Source: Occallatibacter savannae (GTDB lineage: Bacteria; Acidobacteriota; Terriglobia; Terriglobales; Acidobacteriaceae). Taken from it: a stretch of 64,000 nucleotides of DNA. Of this stretch, positions 17,933-27,538 are shown piece by piece (position 1 is the first letter of the stretch; each line of letters begins with the position of its first letter). The position numbers were made by a program, and so were the translations under genes. The stretch lies in NCBI RefSeq assembly GCF_003131205.1, contig NZ_QFFY01000003.1, forward strand, positions 372,001 to 436,000. The letters are read 5' to 3'. Below the pieces are notes generated by a model, which was not told the DNA's origin, searched no databases, and worked only from the letters and a program-made list of their open reading frames with translations.

Positions 17933-18364
17933 GTACACCCGGGTGTCTTCCCCGGCCAAAGTGCACGCTGCAGTGCAATTTCCCCTTTGTCTCTCTCATT
18001 AGTTTCATACTTCCCGAGCGGTTGTAGAAATCCAGAACATCTGTGGTTACACTTGATCTCAGCCGCCCTCGCACGCAAACAGGCTAATTCGATTGATCTA
18101 TGCAGCGGATCGATATGTGTCCGCACACTGATTGGTCCCCAACGCTGTGTAGAATCCTAGGCGGATCACGGATCTCGGCCGTCCGTGGCACTCAGGCAGG
18201 AACTCGCAACGCAGACGGTAGGCGATCTTGGGAACAATCGGCATCGCCTGCCGCGCGGCTCGATTGTCGCTCCCCTCCCCACCAGATTTCGAGCTTTATT
18301 GCTGAAGGGGACGAGCCAAGGATCGATGGCGCCAAAGCAGGAGCTGGAAAGCATTACTAGCCAT
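17933..18364. other. Gene-free stretch
   Basis: I see no supported gene or notable repeat between the helical protein and the minus-strand gene ending at 18365. Confidence 0.35.
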
Positions 18365-18625
18365 TCAATTGTTTAGCGCAACCGGAGAATCGAAGTACAC
18401 GACAAAAACGCTCGGCGAGGTTTCCTCAATTACGAAGTGTCTGCACGTTACTTCTGAACCGTTGAGTGAAATCGTGATCCCATTGCTGAGCCTCTTCATG
18501 AACATCTCAGCGGCGGTGCGTGTATACCAGCGCTCTGCCCGTTTTGAATCGTTCGTGAGCAGGTATTCAATGTCTTCGCAATCAGGTAGACGTGACTTCC
18601 ACCCTTGAATATAGATTCTGTACAT
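18365..18625 (-). CDS. Hypothetical protein, 86 aa
   Basis: The product (MYRIYIQGWKSRLPDCEDIE..., then GSEVTCRHFVIEETSPSVFVVYFDSP) alternates beta strands and helices and has no export signal. Amino-acid composition looks coding. GGGG lies about 8 nt before the ATG. I recognise no family. It resembles in size and style the hypothetical protein at 36974-37225. Confidence 0.45.
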   Translation of the reverse strand: MYRIYIQGWKSRLPDCEDIEYLLTNDSKRAERWYTRTAAEMFMKRLSNGITISLNGSEVTCRHFVIEETSPSVFVVYFDSPVALNN

Positions 18626-18969
18626 CTCATAGCCCCAGATCAGCCCCCACCCTGCGAGGAACGTGGGCAGATAATAATCAGGGCTATTCTACTTCTCGGC
18701 CACCGTCACTTGGCGCGATCGTGCGGTATAACCAATAACTTCAGTTTGGATCCTGGGCTGTTCGGTCAGCCGCTGGCTCGCCAAGGGGGGCAGTCCACAC
18801 AATTCGAGTCGTGAGGCTCCTCGAAAACAAAGAGCCCGCCGCGAGACGGGCTCAATGCTCGAACTCGGGAAACACCGGGTTCAAGCGCATGCACTGCAGA
18901 GATCCTATGCCTGTCGGTTCTCGGGCGTCATCCCCCGCTGGTAATCTCCACCTGTCCAATGGCATGTGA
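18626..18969. other. Gene-free stretch with a terminator
   Basis: I see no coding sequence here. The region holds the minus-strand hairpin terminator at 18825-18852. Confidence 0.4.
18825..18852 (-). terminator. Rho-independent terminator reading leftward
   Basis: On the minus strand GAGCCCG and CGGGCTC pair around TCTCGCGG and are followed by TTTGTTTTC. It implies a transcript from the right, consistent with the small minus-strand frames at 18970-19459. Confidence 0.65.
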
Positions 18970-19158
18970 CTACGCTTCCCTGCATTTACAGTTCCGGGCC
19001 GGGCAGGTTATCCGCGGGCGGCCGTGCGCGTCTAGTTGTGAAGATTTCGAGCAAATCTCGCAACGGAGGAGAAGATCATTTCTCTCCCTGGCCCGATGGA
19101 TCACCCAGTTAAGGGCCGCAGAGCGTTCGTTCTGGATGAAAGCGGTCCTTCCGGTCAT
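18970..19158 (-). CDS. Possible small zinc-ribbon protein, 62 aa
   Basis: The C-terminal half reads RCEICSKSSQ...RITCPARNCKC, giving CxxC and a second cysteine group about 15 residues later, as in small zinc ribbons. The N-terminal half is a charged helix. The start has no strong ribosome-binding site. The leftward terminator at 18.83 kb supports transcription in this direction. Confidence 0.35.
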   Translation of the reverse strand: MTGRTAFIQNERSAALNWVIHRARERNDLLLRCEICSKSSQLDAHGRPRITCPARNCKCREA

Positions 19159-19210
19159 CCCTACAGAGAGGCAACCGGCTACCGGCAGATTTACCCGGCC
19201 TCATGCTGCT

Positions 19211-19459
19211 TCACTCCCTCGCCGCATTGATGCGGGCGGCGAGTCTGCCCCTGACCGTCTCTTCTTTTCCGGGTGGGATGTATATCGGCGGGCGCTCGAT
19301 GTTGACAGTCTCTCCGCGTTCATGGCGTTGTCGAGCTGCTGCCATGTGTTCGGCCAGGCCCGAACAATCCAGTTCCCGATCCCACTCCGCCTCTTCTTCG
19401 GTATTGCGACGGGCGCTCGGCAGCGCTCGCACGGCAGCCCTTGGACTGAACCGAACCAA
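19211..19459 (-). CDS. Possible hypothetical protein, 82 aa
   Basis: The second half (EEEAEWDRELDCSGLAEHMAAARQRHERGETVNIERPPIYIPPGKEETVRGRL, split here only for reference) is charged and looks coding, while the first 18 residues do not. The true start may therefore be internal or the gene may be 5' degraded. Overlapping frames are open in the same place, so this is tentative. It would be co-transcribed with the zinc-ribbon frame 52 nt downstream. Confidence 0.3.
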   Translation of the reverse strand: MVRFSPRAAVRALPSARRNTEEEAEWDRELDCSGLAEHMAAARQRHERGETVNIERPPIYIPPGKEETVRGRLAARINAARE

Positions 19460-19537
19460 GCTGAAGCCATCCCAAGCCTCTGCTCGCTGCTGTTGCGGGT
19501 AGAGACGCCTGTTCCGTGGGATTTATGCGGCTTTTGC

Positions 19538-19822
19538 TCATCGCGACTGTTCTGGTGTGTTGCGATTAGGATACCCCGAACAAGGCGAAGAAACGGCATA
19601 CTTCCGAGTTGGCGACAACACACCCGCAGAAGCAAAGATTGGCTGATTCTCTGTTTCATGTCCTCTTTTCGGCACAATCGGGCACATTTTCAGGTGTTCA
19701 AGTAGCTTCCAGTAGAGCGACACGGCCGGACTGTCTGCCCCGTATCTGATTCCAGAATTGTGTAAGACCAGCCTCCGCTCAATCTGCAATTCTTCGTAAA
19801 CCCAACGGCCATCTGTGCTCAT
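19538..19822 (-). CDS. Hypothetical protein, 94 aa, tail reading into a palindromic repeat
   Basis: The product begins MSTDGRWVYEELQIERRLV, with TTGGAG six bases before the ATG. The first 65 residues look coding; I recognise no family. The last 25 residues are encoded by the dispersed repeat copy at about 19565-19617 and have unlike composition. The original stop may thus have been lost when the repeat inserted or expanded. The gene is divergent from the permease at 19.9 kb. Confidence 0.4.
   Translation of the reverse strand: MSTDGRWVYEELQIERRLVLHNSGIRYGADSPAVSLYWKLLEHLKMCPIVPKRGHETENQPIFASAGVLSPTRKYAVSSPCSGYPNRNTPEQSR
19565..19617. repeat. Dispersed palindromic repeat, copy 3 (half copy)
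   Basis: The stretch CCCCGAACAAGGCGAAGAAACGGCATA followed by CTTCCGAGTTGGCGAC matches the right half of the copy at 28.3 kb (GGCGACGAAACGGCATA, then CGAGTTGCCGAC). The left arm is not conserved. Confidence 0.45.
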
Positions 19823-19916
19823 ATGCGCTCCAACTTGGCTCTCCACCGGCCTGTACCACTCGTTTTCCAGTTGCGCTGCAGTCCCGTGTATCTTGAATTG
19901 GACGAGGAATGAACCC

Positions 19917-22367
19917 GTGCCATGGCTGGCCAGCGATGTGAAGCATTCACTGCGGACGCTCTTCAGAGCCCCGGCGTTCGCGATTGCCGTGATCGCTACC
20001 CTGGCGCTGGGTATTGGCATGAACACTGCCATCTTCACGGTGGTTAACACGGTATTGCTGAAACCGCTCAGTTACCCGAATGCTGATCGCATCGTGCAGT
20101 TTGGTCAACGTTCGGTGACCATCGCCAGCTTCCGTTCGAACGTTCCGGAGTTTCACACATTTCAGCGACAGACGAACGTCTTCCAGGAGGTCGCTGCCTA
20201 CGACATGTCGGGGCCCGGCTTCAATCTGACTGGGGAACGTCCCGAGCAAGTCCGCGGTATCCACGTGACCGAGGGATACTTCCGTCTTTTTGGCGCTCCA
20301 GTGATGCGGGGCCGGACCTTTACGCAGCAGGAGGATCTTCCTAACGGTGGGAAAGCGGTGGTGCTCAGCTACGGGCTGTGGCAGCGAAGATTCGGAAGCG
20401 ATCCGGCGATCGTGGGCAAATCCCTTCAGCTAGGCAATGAGCCGTACACCATTCTTGGCATCCTCGGCAAAGATTTCGTCCCCCAGCCTCAAGCTGATAT
20501 CTGGTTACCGTTTCAATTTCCGCAGGTCAGCAACGACTTCAACAGCTATTTCCGTGTGGCTGCTCTGCTGAGGCCCGGAGTGACTTTGGCTCAGGCAAAG
20601 GCCCAGCTGAAGCTCGCTGCAGCCGAGTTCCGAAGAGAATACCCCGACACCAACCAGCGGCTGGAGTTTCACATCGAGCCTCTACGCGACAGTATTGTGG
20701 GAGATTCACGCAAGTCTCTGACAACACTGCTGGCAGCGGTCGGCCTGGTGCTGTTGATTGCCTGTTCGAATGTCGCGAATCTGCTGCTGGTGCGCGCTAC
20801 GGCGCGCAGGCGCGAGATCGCTGTTCGCTGCGCGCTCGGAGCCGGGGGTATGCACATCGTGCGCCAATTGCTGATCGAAAGCGTGCTCCTTTCGTTAGCA
20901 GGAGGTGTTCTTGGCCTCGCACTTGGGTTTGCAGGTGTACGTGGTCTGCTCACGATAAGCCCAGCCGATCTGCCGCGAATAGGCGAGAACGGTTCCCAAG
21001 TTGCGATCGACTGGCGTGTCTTAGTTTTCACTCTGGTTATCTCCCTCATCACCGCAGTTCTATTCGGTCTCTTCCCGGCTCTGGTGGCCTCGCGCACGGA
21101 TCTGAATGCGGCATTGAAAGATGATCCCAATCGCTCTGGAACAGGATTGCGGCAAGGCAAGACGCGTTCACTCCTGGTGATCCTTGAGTTCTCTTTAGCA
21201 CTGGTACTGGTAATCGGATCCACACTGCTTATTCGCACTCTGCGAGCTCTCCATACCGTTAAGCCGGGCTTCGACGCACAGAACACGCTCACCCTGGAAA
21301 TGTCTGTCACAGGCGACCGCTTCGAAACGACTGCGGGCGTTGCCGAACTCTCACGTAACGGTCGCGAGCGTCTCAATTCGATGCCCGGCGTAGAGATCGC
21401 CGCTGCCGCTTTTTGGCTGCCGAACTATGTAGGTGACGCATTACCGTTTCAAATCCTCGGTCAACCGCTCGATCGCGATCATCAGTATGCCAGCAGCTGG
21501 ATGAGTATTTCACCCGGGTATCTCAGCGTCTTCAGGATTCCTGTTCTGCGCGGACGCGACATCACGGAGAACGACACTGCTTCTTCCCCCCATGTCGCAC
21601 TCATTAATCAAACTATGGCCAACCGCTACTGGCACAATCAGGATCCTGTCGGCCAGAAGGTGGACGTGAGCCGCGGCCTGGGTCCGGGTCTGAACGAGTC
21701 GACCTATACGGTCGTTGGTGTTGTAGGAGACACGCACACAAACGGACCTGGGCGGCCCCCCGAGCCGGTGCTCCTTGTGCCCATCACTCAGGTTACCGAC
21801 GCATACACCGCGTCTTACTCAAATGTGCAACCCTTATTTTGGGTGGTTCGAACGCGTACCGAGCCTCAGAACCTCATCACTGCGGTGACCGAACAACTGC
21901 GCATCGCAAGCGGCGGCTTCCCCGTTGGCCATGTGCAGACGATGGAGGAGGTTATGCTTGGCTCAACCGCGCGCGATCGGTTCAATATGCTGCTGCTCAC
22001 CAGCTTCGCAGGTGTGGCCCTCATCCTCGCTGCCGTAGGGATCTTCGGCGTGCTGGCCTACTCGGTGGCACAGCGGAATCAGGAGATGGCAATCCGAATG
22101 GCGCTTGGGGCCGATCGGCCAGCGATTCGCAGACTTGTAATCTGGTCAGGAATGCGCTTGGCGCTGATTGGAATTACGGTCGGCCTCGCTGCAGCCCCCT
22201 TTCTTACCCGATTCATGGAAAGCTTTCTCTTCGCCGTTCGCCCATGGGACCCAGTGGCCTTTCTCTTCGCGCCGGTGGTGCTCATCATCGTAGCTTTGGT
22301 CGCGGTATGGGCGCCGGGGATGCGCGCCTGCAGCATCGATCCTCTAAGGGCAATCAGAACGGAGTAG
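19917..22367 (+). CDS. MacB-like orphan permease (ADOP family)
   Basis: The 816-residue product has the double MacB/FtsX layout. A first helix (LALGIGMNTAIFTVVNTVLLKPL) precedes a periplasmic core, FtsX block one (about 270-390, VLLIACSNVANLLLVRATARRREIA), a central helix, a second core, and FtsX block two (about 700-810). The start GTG 19917 is chosen because GAGGAA lies eight bases upstream and the first residues then match the usual short cytoplasmic lead-in; longer versions would add 34 residues without family character. No ATPase is adjacent. A related permease follows 158 nt later in the same direction. Confidence 0.88.
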   Translation: MPWLASDVKHSLRTLFRAPAFAIAVIATLALGIGMNTAIFTVVNTVLLKPLSYPNADRIVQFGQRSVTIASFRSNVPEFHTFQRQTNVFQEVAAYDMSGPGFNLTGERPEQVRGIHVTEGYFRLFGAPVMRGRTFTQQEDLPNGGKAVVLSYGLWQRRFGSDPAIVGKSLQLGNEPYTILGILGKDFVPQPQADIWLPFQFPQVSNDFNSYFRVAALLRPGVTLAQAKAQLKLAAAEFRREYPDTNQRLEFHIEPLRDSIVGDSRKSLTTLLAAVGLVLLIACSNVANLLLVRATARRREIAVRCALGAGGMHIVRQLLIESVLLSLAGGVLGLALGFAGVRGLLTISPADLPRIGENGSQVAIDWRVLVFTLVISLITAVLFGLFPALVASRTDLNAALKDDPNRSGTGLRQGKTRSLLVILEFSLALVLVIGSTLLIRTLRALHTVKPGFDAQNTLTLEMSVTGDRFETTAGVAELSRNGRERLNSMPGVEIAAAAFWLPNYVGDALPFQILGQPLDRDHQYASSWMSISPGYLSVFRIPVLRGRDITENDTASSPHVALINQTMANRYWHNQDPVGQKVDVSRGLGPGLNESTYTVVGVVGDTHTNGPGRPPEPVLLVPITQVTDAYTASYSNVQPLFWVVRTRTEPQNLITAVTEQLRIASGGFPVGHVQTMEEVMLGSTARDRFNMLLLTSFAGVALILAAVGIFGVLAYSVAQRNQEMAIRMALGADRPAIRRLVIWSGMRLALIGITVGLAAAPFLTRFMESFLFAVRPWDPVAFLFAPVVLIIVALVAVWAPGMRACSIDPLRAIRTE

Positions 22368-22525
22368 TTCCATCGAAGAGCGGCGCGGTCGAGCCAAGTC
22401 AACCATTGGGGGCGTGTGTGACGAAGGCCCGAAGAAGTGGAGCGATGGCGCTCCGCGCCTTGCCTCCCGGGGTCCGGAGCTATATAAAGACTTGATCCGA
22501 GTTTCGTCCTAGAGAAGCCGAAGCG

Positions 22526-25069
22526 ATGACCATCTTGACCGAAGTTCGCCGCGCAATGCGGCAGTTCAAACTTGCTCCGATGTTTACGGCCATCGTAGTG
22601 CTGACACTGGCTCTGGGCATAGGCGCATGCACGGCAATCTTCTCGCTAATCGAAGCGGTCATACTGAAATCCCTTCCTGTTTCAGATCCTTCACAGCTCT
22701 ACCAGATCGGCATTGGTAAGACCTGTTGCCAGACGAACGATCTTCAGGGCGACTGGGGGCTGTACTCCTTCAAGCTCTACAAACAGATCGAAGCGGCAGC
22801 CAAGCCGGAGTTCGATCAAGTGGCCGCTTTCCAGGCGGGCCCGGGCGTGTTGAGCGTCCGCTACGGAACGGGCACAGATCGTGCGCAGGCTCACGCCCTG
22901 ATGGGCGAATACGTCAGCGGCAATTATTTCCAAACGCTTGGAGTCCGAGCTGCAGTTGGCCGCTTGCTCATTCCCGAAGACGACCATCGCGGGGCTCCGC
23001 CCGTGGCCGTCATGAGCTACCGCACATGGAAGCAGAGATACGGCGGCGATCCCAACGTGGTTGGCTCCACGTTTCAGATCGAGACCTTCGCTTTCACGAT
23101 CGTTGGGATTGCTCCCCCAGGCTTTTATGGCGAGACGCTTTCCAGCAACCCTATGGATCTCTGGGTGCCGCTCTCGGTCGATTACCTCACCGATGCCGAC
23201 GCGCCGTACTGCGATGTTGCGTCGCTGTCGTGGTTGCGCCTTATCGGGAGATTAAAGCCGGATGCGAACCCAGCGAATGCCGGCCAACGGCTCACCGTGC
23301 TTCTGGAGCATTGGCTTGCAGGCGAAGGTGCTTTTGCCGCCCAGTCAGCAGAAGAACTTTCGCACCAGGTGATCCGATTGGGTCCGGCAGGCCGCGGCGT
23401 GAGCGAGATGCGGGATGCCTACGGCAGCAGTCTCAAGATTCTTCTTGGCATCTGCTGCGCTGTTCTTCTTATAGGGTGCGCAAACGTTGCCAATCTTCTA
23501 CTCGCGAGAGGAATGACGCGACGGCCTCAAACCGCCTTACAGCGCGCCCTGGGAGCACCGACGCGCATGATCTTGCGCGAATCATTCACGGAGAGTCTGC
23601 TGCTGGCTGCGATGGGTGGAGTGCTCGGGGTGATCATCGCCTGGAGCGGTGCAGGACTGATTGTTCGGCTTGTGTTTCGGCATGCTCCGGTGCTGCCGGT
23701 GCATATTTCGCCTTCGCTGGCCATGCTGAGTTTCTGCCTTGCATTGTCGTTGCTCACTGGAATCATCGCCGGAGTTGCTCCTGCTTGGCTCGCTTCGCGT
23801 ACTGACCCCATGGTGTCGATGCGCGGATCGACTCGCACCATGGGCGGCGGAGCGGGATTCTCGCAAAAGGCAATTGTGGTTGTGCAGACTGCCGTATCGC
23901 TCCTCCTTGTTGCCGTCGCAGGCATGCTCGCCCACAGCATTTACAACCTGCGCAATCAGGATTTCGGCTTTCAAGCGGAGAATCGTTACATCGTCACAAT
24001 AGAGCCCCCGCTTGCCAAATACACCGTGCCCGATCTCGACAGAATCTATCGCGACCTGAACATACGGCTTGAAGAAATTCCCGGTGTGCACAGAGCGAGC
24101 GCGGCTCTCAACAGCCCCATGGCTGGCTACTGGACCCAATACGTCATCATGCCCGGGGAAGCGAATCCCCCGACCGACGATTCGCATCAAGTCGGATACG
24201 ACCGTGTGGGGCCCGGCTACTTTGAAAGCATTGGACAACGATTGCTCGAAGGCCGCGGCATCCTCCCCTCTGATCAACAGGACACGCGGCAGGTCGTGGT
24301 AGTGAATCAAGCCTTTGTTCGCAAGTTCTTCCCCGATCAGAATCCCATCGGTCGCAGCTTCCAATTTAACCCTCCGGCTCCAAACCACAGTTTCGAAATC
24401 GTGGGAGTTGTACGCGACGCAAGGTACGCCGATCCTGCACTGCCAGCCGACCCCATGGTATTCGCCGCACTCTCGCAGACGATCCCGTATACCGATAATG
24501 CAAAGAAGGACGGCGAAAAGTGGTCGCACTTTATCAACGGTGTCCAGTTATGGTTGAGCGGCGACCTTGGCCGGCTGGAGCCTGACATCCGCAAAGTGTT
24601 TGCCCAGGTTGATCCCAACCTCGCCATTCTCAACATCCATCCGCTTCAAGAACAGATCGATGTTCATTACGATCAGCAAAGAACCGTGGCCGACCTGAGC
24701 TTCCTCTTCGGCTGCCTGGCGATTCTCCTCGCGTCGATCGGTCTCTACGGAGTGATGTCGTACGCGGTCGCGCGGCGTACCGGCGAAATCGGTGTGCGAA
24801 TGGCAGTCGGAGCAACGCCCGCAGATGTCATCCGGCTGGTTCTTCGTTCCGCTTTTGCGCAGGTGGGCATTGGTATGGTCTTAGGACTAGCATCGTCATT
24901 CTTTGCAGGAAGCCTGCTGCATGCCTCCCTATATCAAGTGGGAACTGTCGATTTAGCAGCACTCGGGTTCGCAACCGGAATTCTCCTCTTGAGCGCATTG
25001 ATCGCAAGTGCGATCCCGGCCCAACGGGCAGCGACCCTCGAACCCACCGTAGCACTACGCGAGGACTGA
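22526..25069 (+). CDS. MacB-like orphan permease (ADOP family), second in tandem
   Basis: The 847-residue product has the same duplicated architecture: helix one (LALGIGACTAIFSLIEAVILKSL), periplasmic core with extra cysteines (KTCCQTND near residue 70), FtsX block one (about 305-425, CCAVLLIGCANVANLLLARGMTRR), second core, and FtsX block two (about 720-845, ending PAQRAATLEPTVALRED). It diverges clearly from the permease upstream, so the pair is not a recent duplication. Substrate and ATPase partner are unknown. Confidence 0.9.
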   Translation: MTILTEVRRAMRQFKLAPMFTAIVVLTLALGIGACTAIFSLIEAVILKSLPVSDPSQLYQIGIGKTCCQTNDLQGDWGLYSFKLYKQIEAAAKPEFDQVAAFQAGPGVLSVRYGTGTDRAQAHALMGEYVSGNYFQTLGVRAAVGRLLIPEDDHRGAPPVAVMSYRTWKQRYGGDPNVVGSTFQIETFAFTIVGIAPPGFYGETLSSNPMDLWVPLSVDYLTDADAPYCDVASLSWLRLIGRLKPDANPANAGQRLTVLLEHWLAGEGAFAAQSAEELSHQVIRLGPAGRGVSEMRDAYGSSLKILLGICCAVLLIGCANVANLLLARGMTRRPQTALQRALGAPTRMILRESFTESLLLAAMGGVLGVIIAWSGAGLIVRLVFRHAPVLPVHISPSLAMLSFCLALSLLTGIIAGVAPAWLASRTDPMVSMRGSTRTMGGGAGFSQKAIVVVQTAVSLLLVAVAGMLAHSIYNLRNQDFGFQAENRYIVTIEPPLAKYTVPDLDRIYRDLNIRLEEIPGVHRASAALNSPMAGYWTQYVIMPGEANPPTDDSHQVGYDRVGPGYFESIGQRLLEGRGILPSDQQDTRQVVVVNQAFVRKFFPDQNPIGRSFQFNPPAPNHSFEIVGVVRDARYADPALPADPMVFAALSQTIPYTDNAKKDGEKWSHFINGVQLWLSGDLGRLEPDIRKVFAQVDPNLAILNIHPLQEQIDVHYDQQRTVADLSFLFGCLAILLASIGLYGVMSYAVARRTGEIGVRMAVGATPADVIRLVLRSAFAQVGIGMVLGLASSFFAGSLLHASLYQVGTVDLAALGFATGILLLSALIASAIPAQRAATLEPTVALRED

Positions 25070-25143
25070 AGCAGGATGTCTGTCACAGCCGGTTTGGGCT
25101 TCCACGGGTCGGATCAAACTCTTACCTTTTTCATGGGGAGCTG

Positions 25144-25548
25144 CTACTTCTTCTCGCCTTGGAGCGTGGAAATCGTGAAGGAACCCACGATGCCTATGAA
25201 TTGATCTGCTGCGTTTCGCATTGGAGTCGCTTGCACATCGGCCCAGATCGGGCCGCCATCTACACGCCGCAATCTGAAGTGAAAGGGAGCGCGATTACCG
25301 GCTTGCTTCGTGGCGAAAAGCTGTCGCGCCGCGTCAAGGTCCTCTGGAAACACGTACAGGAAGGAATCTTTGCCGAGCAGATCGGAAACTGTGGTTCCCA
25401 ACATTTCAGCCATGTCCTCATTTGCATAGACGCTTGCACCCTGTGAGTCGAGTATCCAAAGGCCATCCGGTCGGACCCACTCGCCTGTCATTTGCTGATA
25501 ATAATGGCAGAGGGAAAAAGGCGAAAGCCTATCGCACTCAGGATTCAT
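25144..25548 (-). CDS. Single PAS-domain protein
   Basis: The 134-residue product is one PAS fold: DGLWILDSQGASVYANEDMAEMLG, then LLGKDSFLYVFPEDLDAARQLF, then RLRRVDGGPIWADVQATPM and FIGIVGSFTIST. PAS domains bind small ligands or mediate protein contacts in sensor kinases. There is no kinase, GGDEF or other output domain, so it would act as a stand-alone sensor or partner. The start at 25548 is one of three candidates (25644 and 25491 are the others). Confidence 0.75.
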   Translation of the reverse strand: MNPECDRLSPFSLCHYYQQMTGEWVRPDGLWILDSQGASVYANEDMAEMLGTTVSDLLGKDSFLYVFPEDLDAARQLFATKQAGNRAPFHFRLRRVDGGPIWADVQATPMRNAADQFIGIVGSFTISTLQGEKK

Positions 25549-25741
25549 TTCTGGTCCCCGGCGCAGACTGAAGCTGATCAGTCGTGATTCGGGCAAGGTC
25601 TGCAAGCACATCTTCAACTTGCGAGACGATCGTACTCGGGACACTTCGGCATGCAGAGCACAGATGCAAGTGCATCTTTAGAATATGATTCGATCTGGCT
25701 CGGGTACACACATGACGATGCCCCAAGCTGGGGTTTTGAGC

Positions 25742-25798
25742 GAATCACCGGCAACTCGGAAGCCGGCAATTTCTCGGGTTGGGCCCGAGTGGCGGACC
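25742..25798. repeat. Dispersed palindromic repeat, copy 4
   Basis: Arms GGCAACTCGGA and CCCGAGTGGCGG flank a loop containing AGCCGGCAATTTCTCGG. The loop is nearly identical to that of the copy at 27362-27420. Confidence 0.6.
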
Positions 25799-25886
25799 GC
25801 ACGATCAACAATGCGTTGTCACAGCTTCAGGATTTCAATACAATCGCGTTCAACATTTTCAGCCTATATTCCACAAGGTGATTCAC

Positions 25887-26912
25887 ATGAACCTCGACAT
25901 TGAGCGACCGGGAGCCCCAACACCGCCGAGTCCTGCGAACGCCCTCCTTATGCAGTTCACCACAGCCTACTGGACATCGCGATGCCTGCACGTCGTAGCA
26001 GAGTTCGGAGTCGCCGACGCACTCGACAATGGGGCTCGATCAACCGAGGCACTCGCGGATGCTACAGGCACACAACCGCATGCTCTCTATCGGGTGTTAC
26101 GGCTGTTAGCCTCGGTTGGGATCTTTGAATTGAAGGACGGGTCCTGGCATCATACGGAAGCGTCACGCCTCCTTCGCTCCGACCATCCCGGCTCTTTGCG
26201 CGACTACATTCGGATGCTCGGTTTACCGGCGTTCTGGGACGCATTTGGTGACTTAGATCATTCTTTGCGTACGGGCGAACCTGCATTCACAAAGAGCCAT
26301 CCGGAAGGAGTTTTCGGGTATTTGGCTGGCCATCCCGAAGAAAGCCGCATCTTTAACGCGTCAATGACTTCGAAATCGCACGGTGATATTGCGGCCATTC
26401 TGCCTGCATATGATTTCTCGCAATTCGCGGTTGTTGCAGACATTGGGGGCGGCCGAGGGCACTTGTTGCGCGCCATCCTTAAGAGGTCGCCAATGACGCT
26501 GGGAATTCTGTTCGATCAGCCACATGTGATTGCAGATGTTGTGCCGGAGAAAGATGAAAAGCTGTCTTTGGTCGGTGGCAGCTTCTTCGCTGATCCCATT
26601 CCTGAAGCAAACGCCTATCTGTTGATGAATATCATCCACGACTGGCCGGATAAGGAATGCATCAAAATCCTGTCTGCGATCCGCAATGCTATGCCGCAGG
26701 ATGCTCGAGTGCTCATCATCGAGACTGTCGTCCCATCGACACCGGAGCCTCACCTCTCCAAAGAACTGGATATCGCCATGATGGCGCTACCGGGTGGCAT
26801 GGAACGCACTCAGGAGGAGTACTCCACTTTGGCCTCAAAGTGTGCTCTTCGCTTGGTCAGCGCAATCGCAACCATTAGCCCCTATTCAATCCTGGAGATG
26901 GCCGCCGCCTGA
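25887..26912 (+). CDS. SAM-dependent O-methyltransferase (dimerisation-domain type)
   Basis: The 341-residue product has the two-domain plan of caffeate/hydroxyneurosporene-type O-methyltransferases. An N-terminal winged-helix dimerisation domain (about 18-100) is followed by a Rossmann domain with SAM motif VADIGGGRGHLL (183-194), an acidic residue at D210, the catalytic-base region LLMNIIHDWPD (His 251), and the closing GGMERTQEEYSTL (303-315). It probably methylates a phenolic or other hydroxyl group of a secondary metabolite, but the substrate is not deducible. The start ATG 25887 has AAGGTG six bases upstream. No biosynthetic genes are adjacent; it sits between two palindromic repeats. 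Confidence 0.9.
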   Translation: MNLDIERPGAPTPPSPANALLMQFTTAYWTSRCLHVVAEFGVADALDNGARSTEALADATGTQPHALYRVLRLLASVGIFELKDGSWHHTEASRLLRSDHPGSLRDYIRMLGLPAFWDAFGDLDHSLRTGEPAFTKSHPEGVFGYLAGHPEESRIFNASMTSKSHGDIAAILPAYDFSQFAVVADIGGGRGHLLRAILKRSPMTLGILFDQPHVIADVVPEKDEKLSLVGGSFFADPIPEANAYLLMNIIHDWPDKECIKILSAIRNAMPQDARVLIIETVVPSTPEPHLSKELDIAMMALPGGMERTQEEYSTLASKCALRLVSAIATISPYSILEMAAA

Positions 26913-27085
26913 ACAAACTCACTTCACAGTAGCCGCCGGTAGACGTTGCATTGAATAGGTGGTATTACCTCTCGTCGAGACTGCTCATTATGGGCGGATT
27001 TGCGGCGACTCGGACCCTAACGGATTTTGGCTTGGTTCTTAGTTGGTAACTAGTCGGCACTGAAGGCTGTTGGAGCTTGGTCGAT

Positions 27086-27274
27086 TCACTCTGTTTTGGA
27101 TCGACGGAATGACTCGCTTACCCCATGCAGAAGAATCTTGCAGATTCTCAAATCGATTGCGCATTCGTCGCAGCTAATGGCGTGCTGTTCGAAAGATTCG
27201 TTCTGCGCTGGCGAGAGTTCACCAAGAAGATACCGCTCGACAGCCATTGATTCGAGCGCCTCTTTGTGGTCCAT
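27086..27274 (-). CDS. Stand-alone anti-sigma zinc-finger domain
   Basis: The 62-residue product has the zinc-binding anti-sigma signature QHAISCDEC (His 31, Cys 35, Cys 38) after AVERYLLGELS, as in ECF anti-sigma factors (zf-HC2). Those proteins normally continue with a membrane helix and periplasmic domain; this one stops 24 residues after the last cysteine. No sigma-factor gene is next to it. It may be a truncated remnant or a soluble anti-sigma protein for a sigma factor elsewhere. AGGACGG precedes the ATG. Confidence 0.75.
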   Translation of the reverse strand: MDHKEALESMAVERYLLGELSPAQNESFEQHAISCDECAIDLRICKILLHGVSESFRRSKTE

Positions 27275-27361
27275 AACCCGTCCTCGGTGGGGGAGGGCTG
27301 TTCAATAGTGTCGCGGCGGCCCATACCGTTACATCTCATGAGCGCTAAGTAAGAAGTGGGC

Positions 27362-27420
27362 CAGTGACCGGCAACCCGGAAACTGGCAATTTCTTGGCTA
27401 CCTCGAGTTGCCGACGATCC
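27362..27420. repeat. Dispersed palindromic repeat, copy 5
   Basis: Arms GGCAACCCGGA (27370-27380) and CTCGAGTTGCC (27402-27412) enclose AACTGGCAATTTCTTGGCTAC. This is the closest relative of the copy at 25742. Confidence 0.65.
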
Positions 27421-27538
27421 GACCTGAACGTTCCCAAGTGGCGACTACCAGAGATCGAGTGACACATATCACAGCCCGGGAGTAGATTCTTGGGCAATCT
27501 ACCCATATTCCCTTTCCCCGTAATAACTGGTGGTCTCG

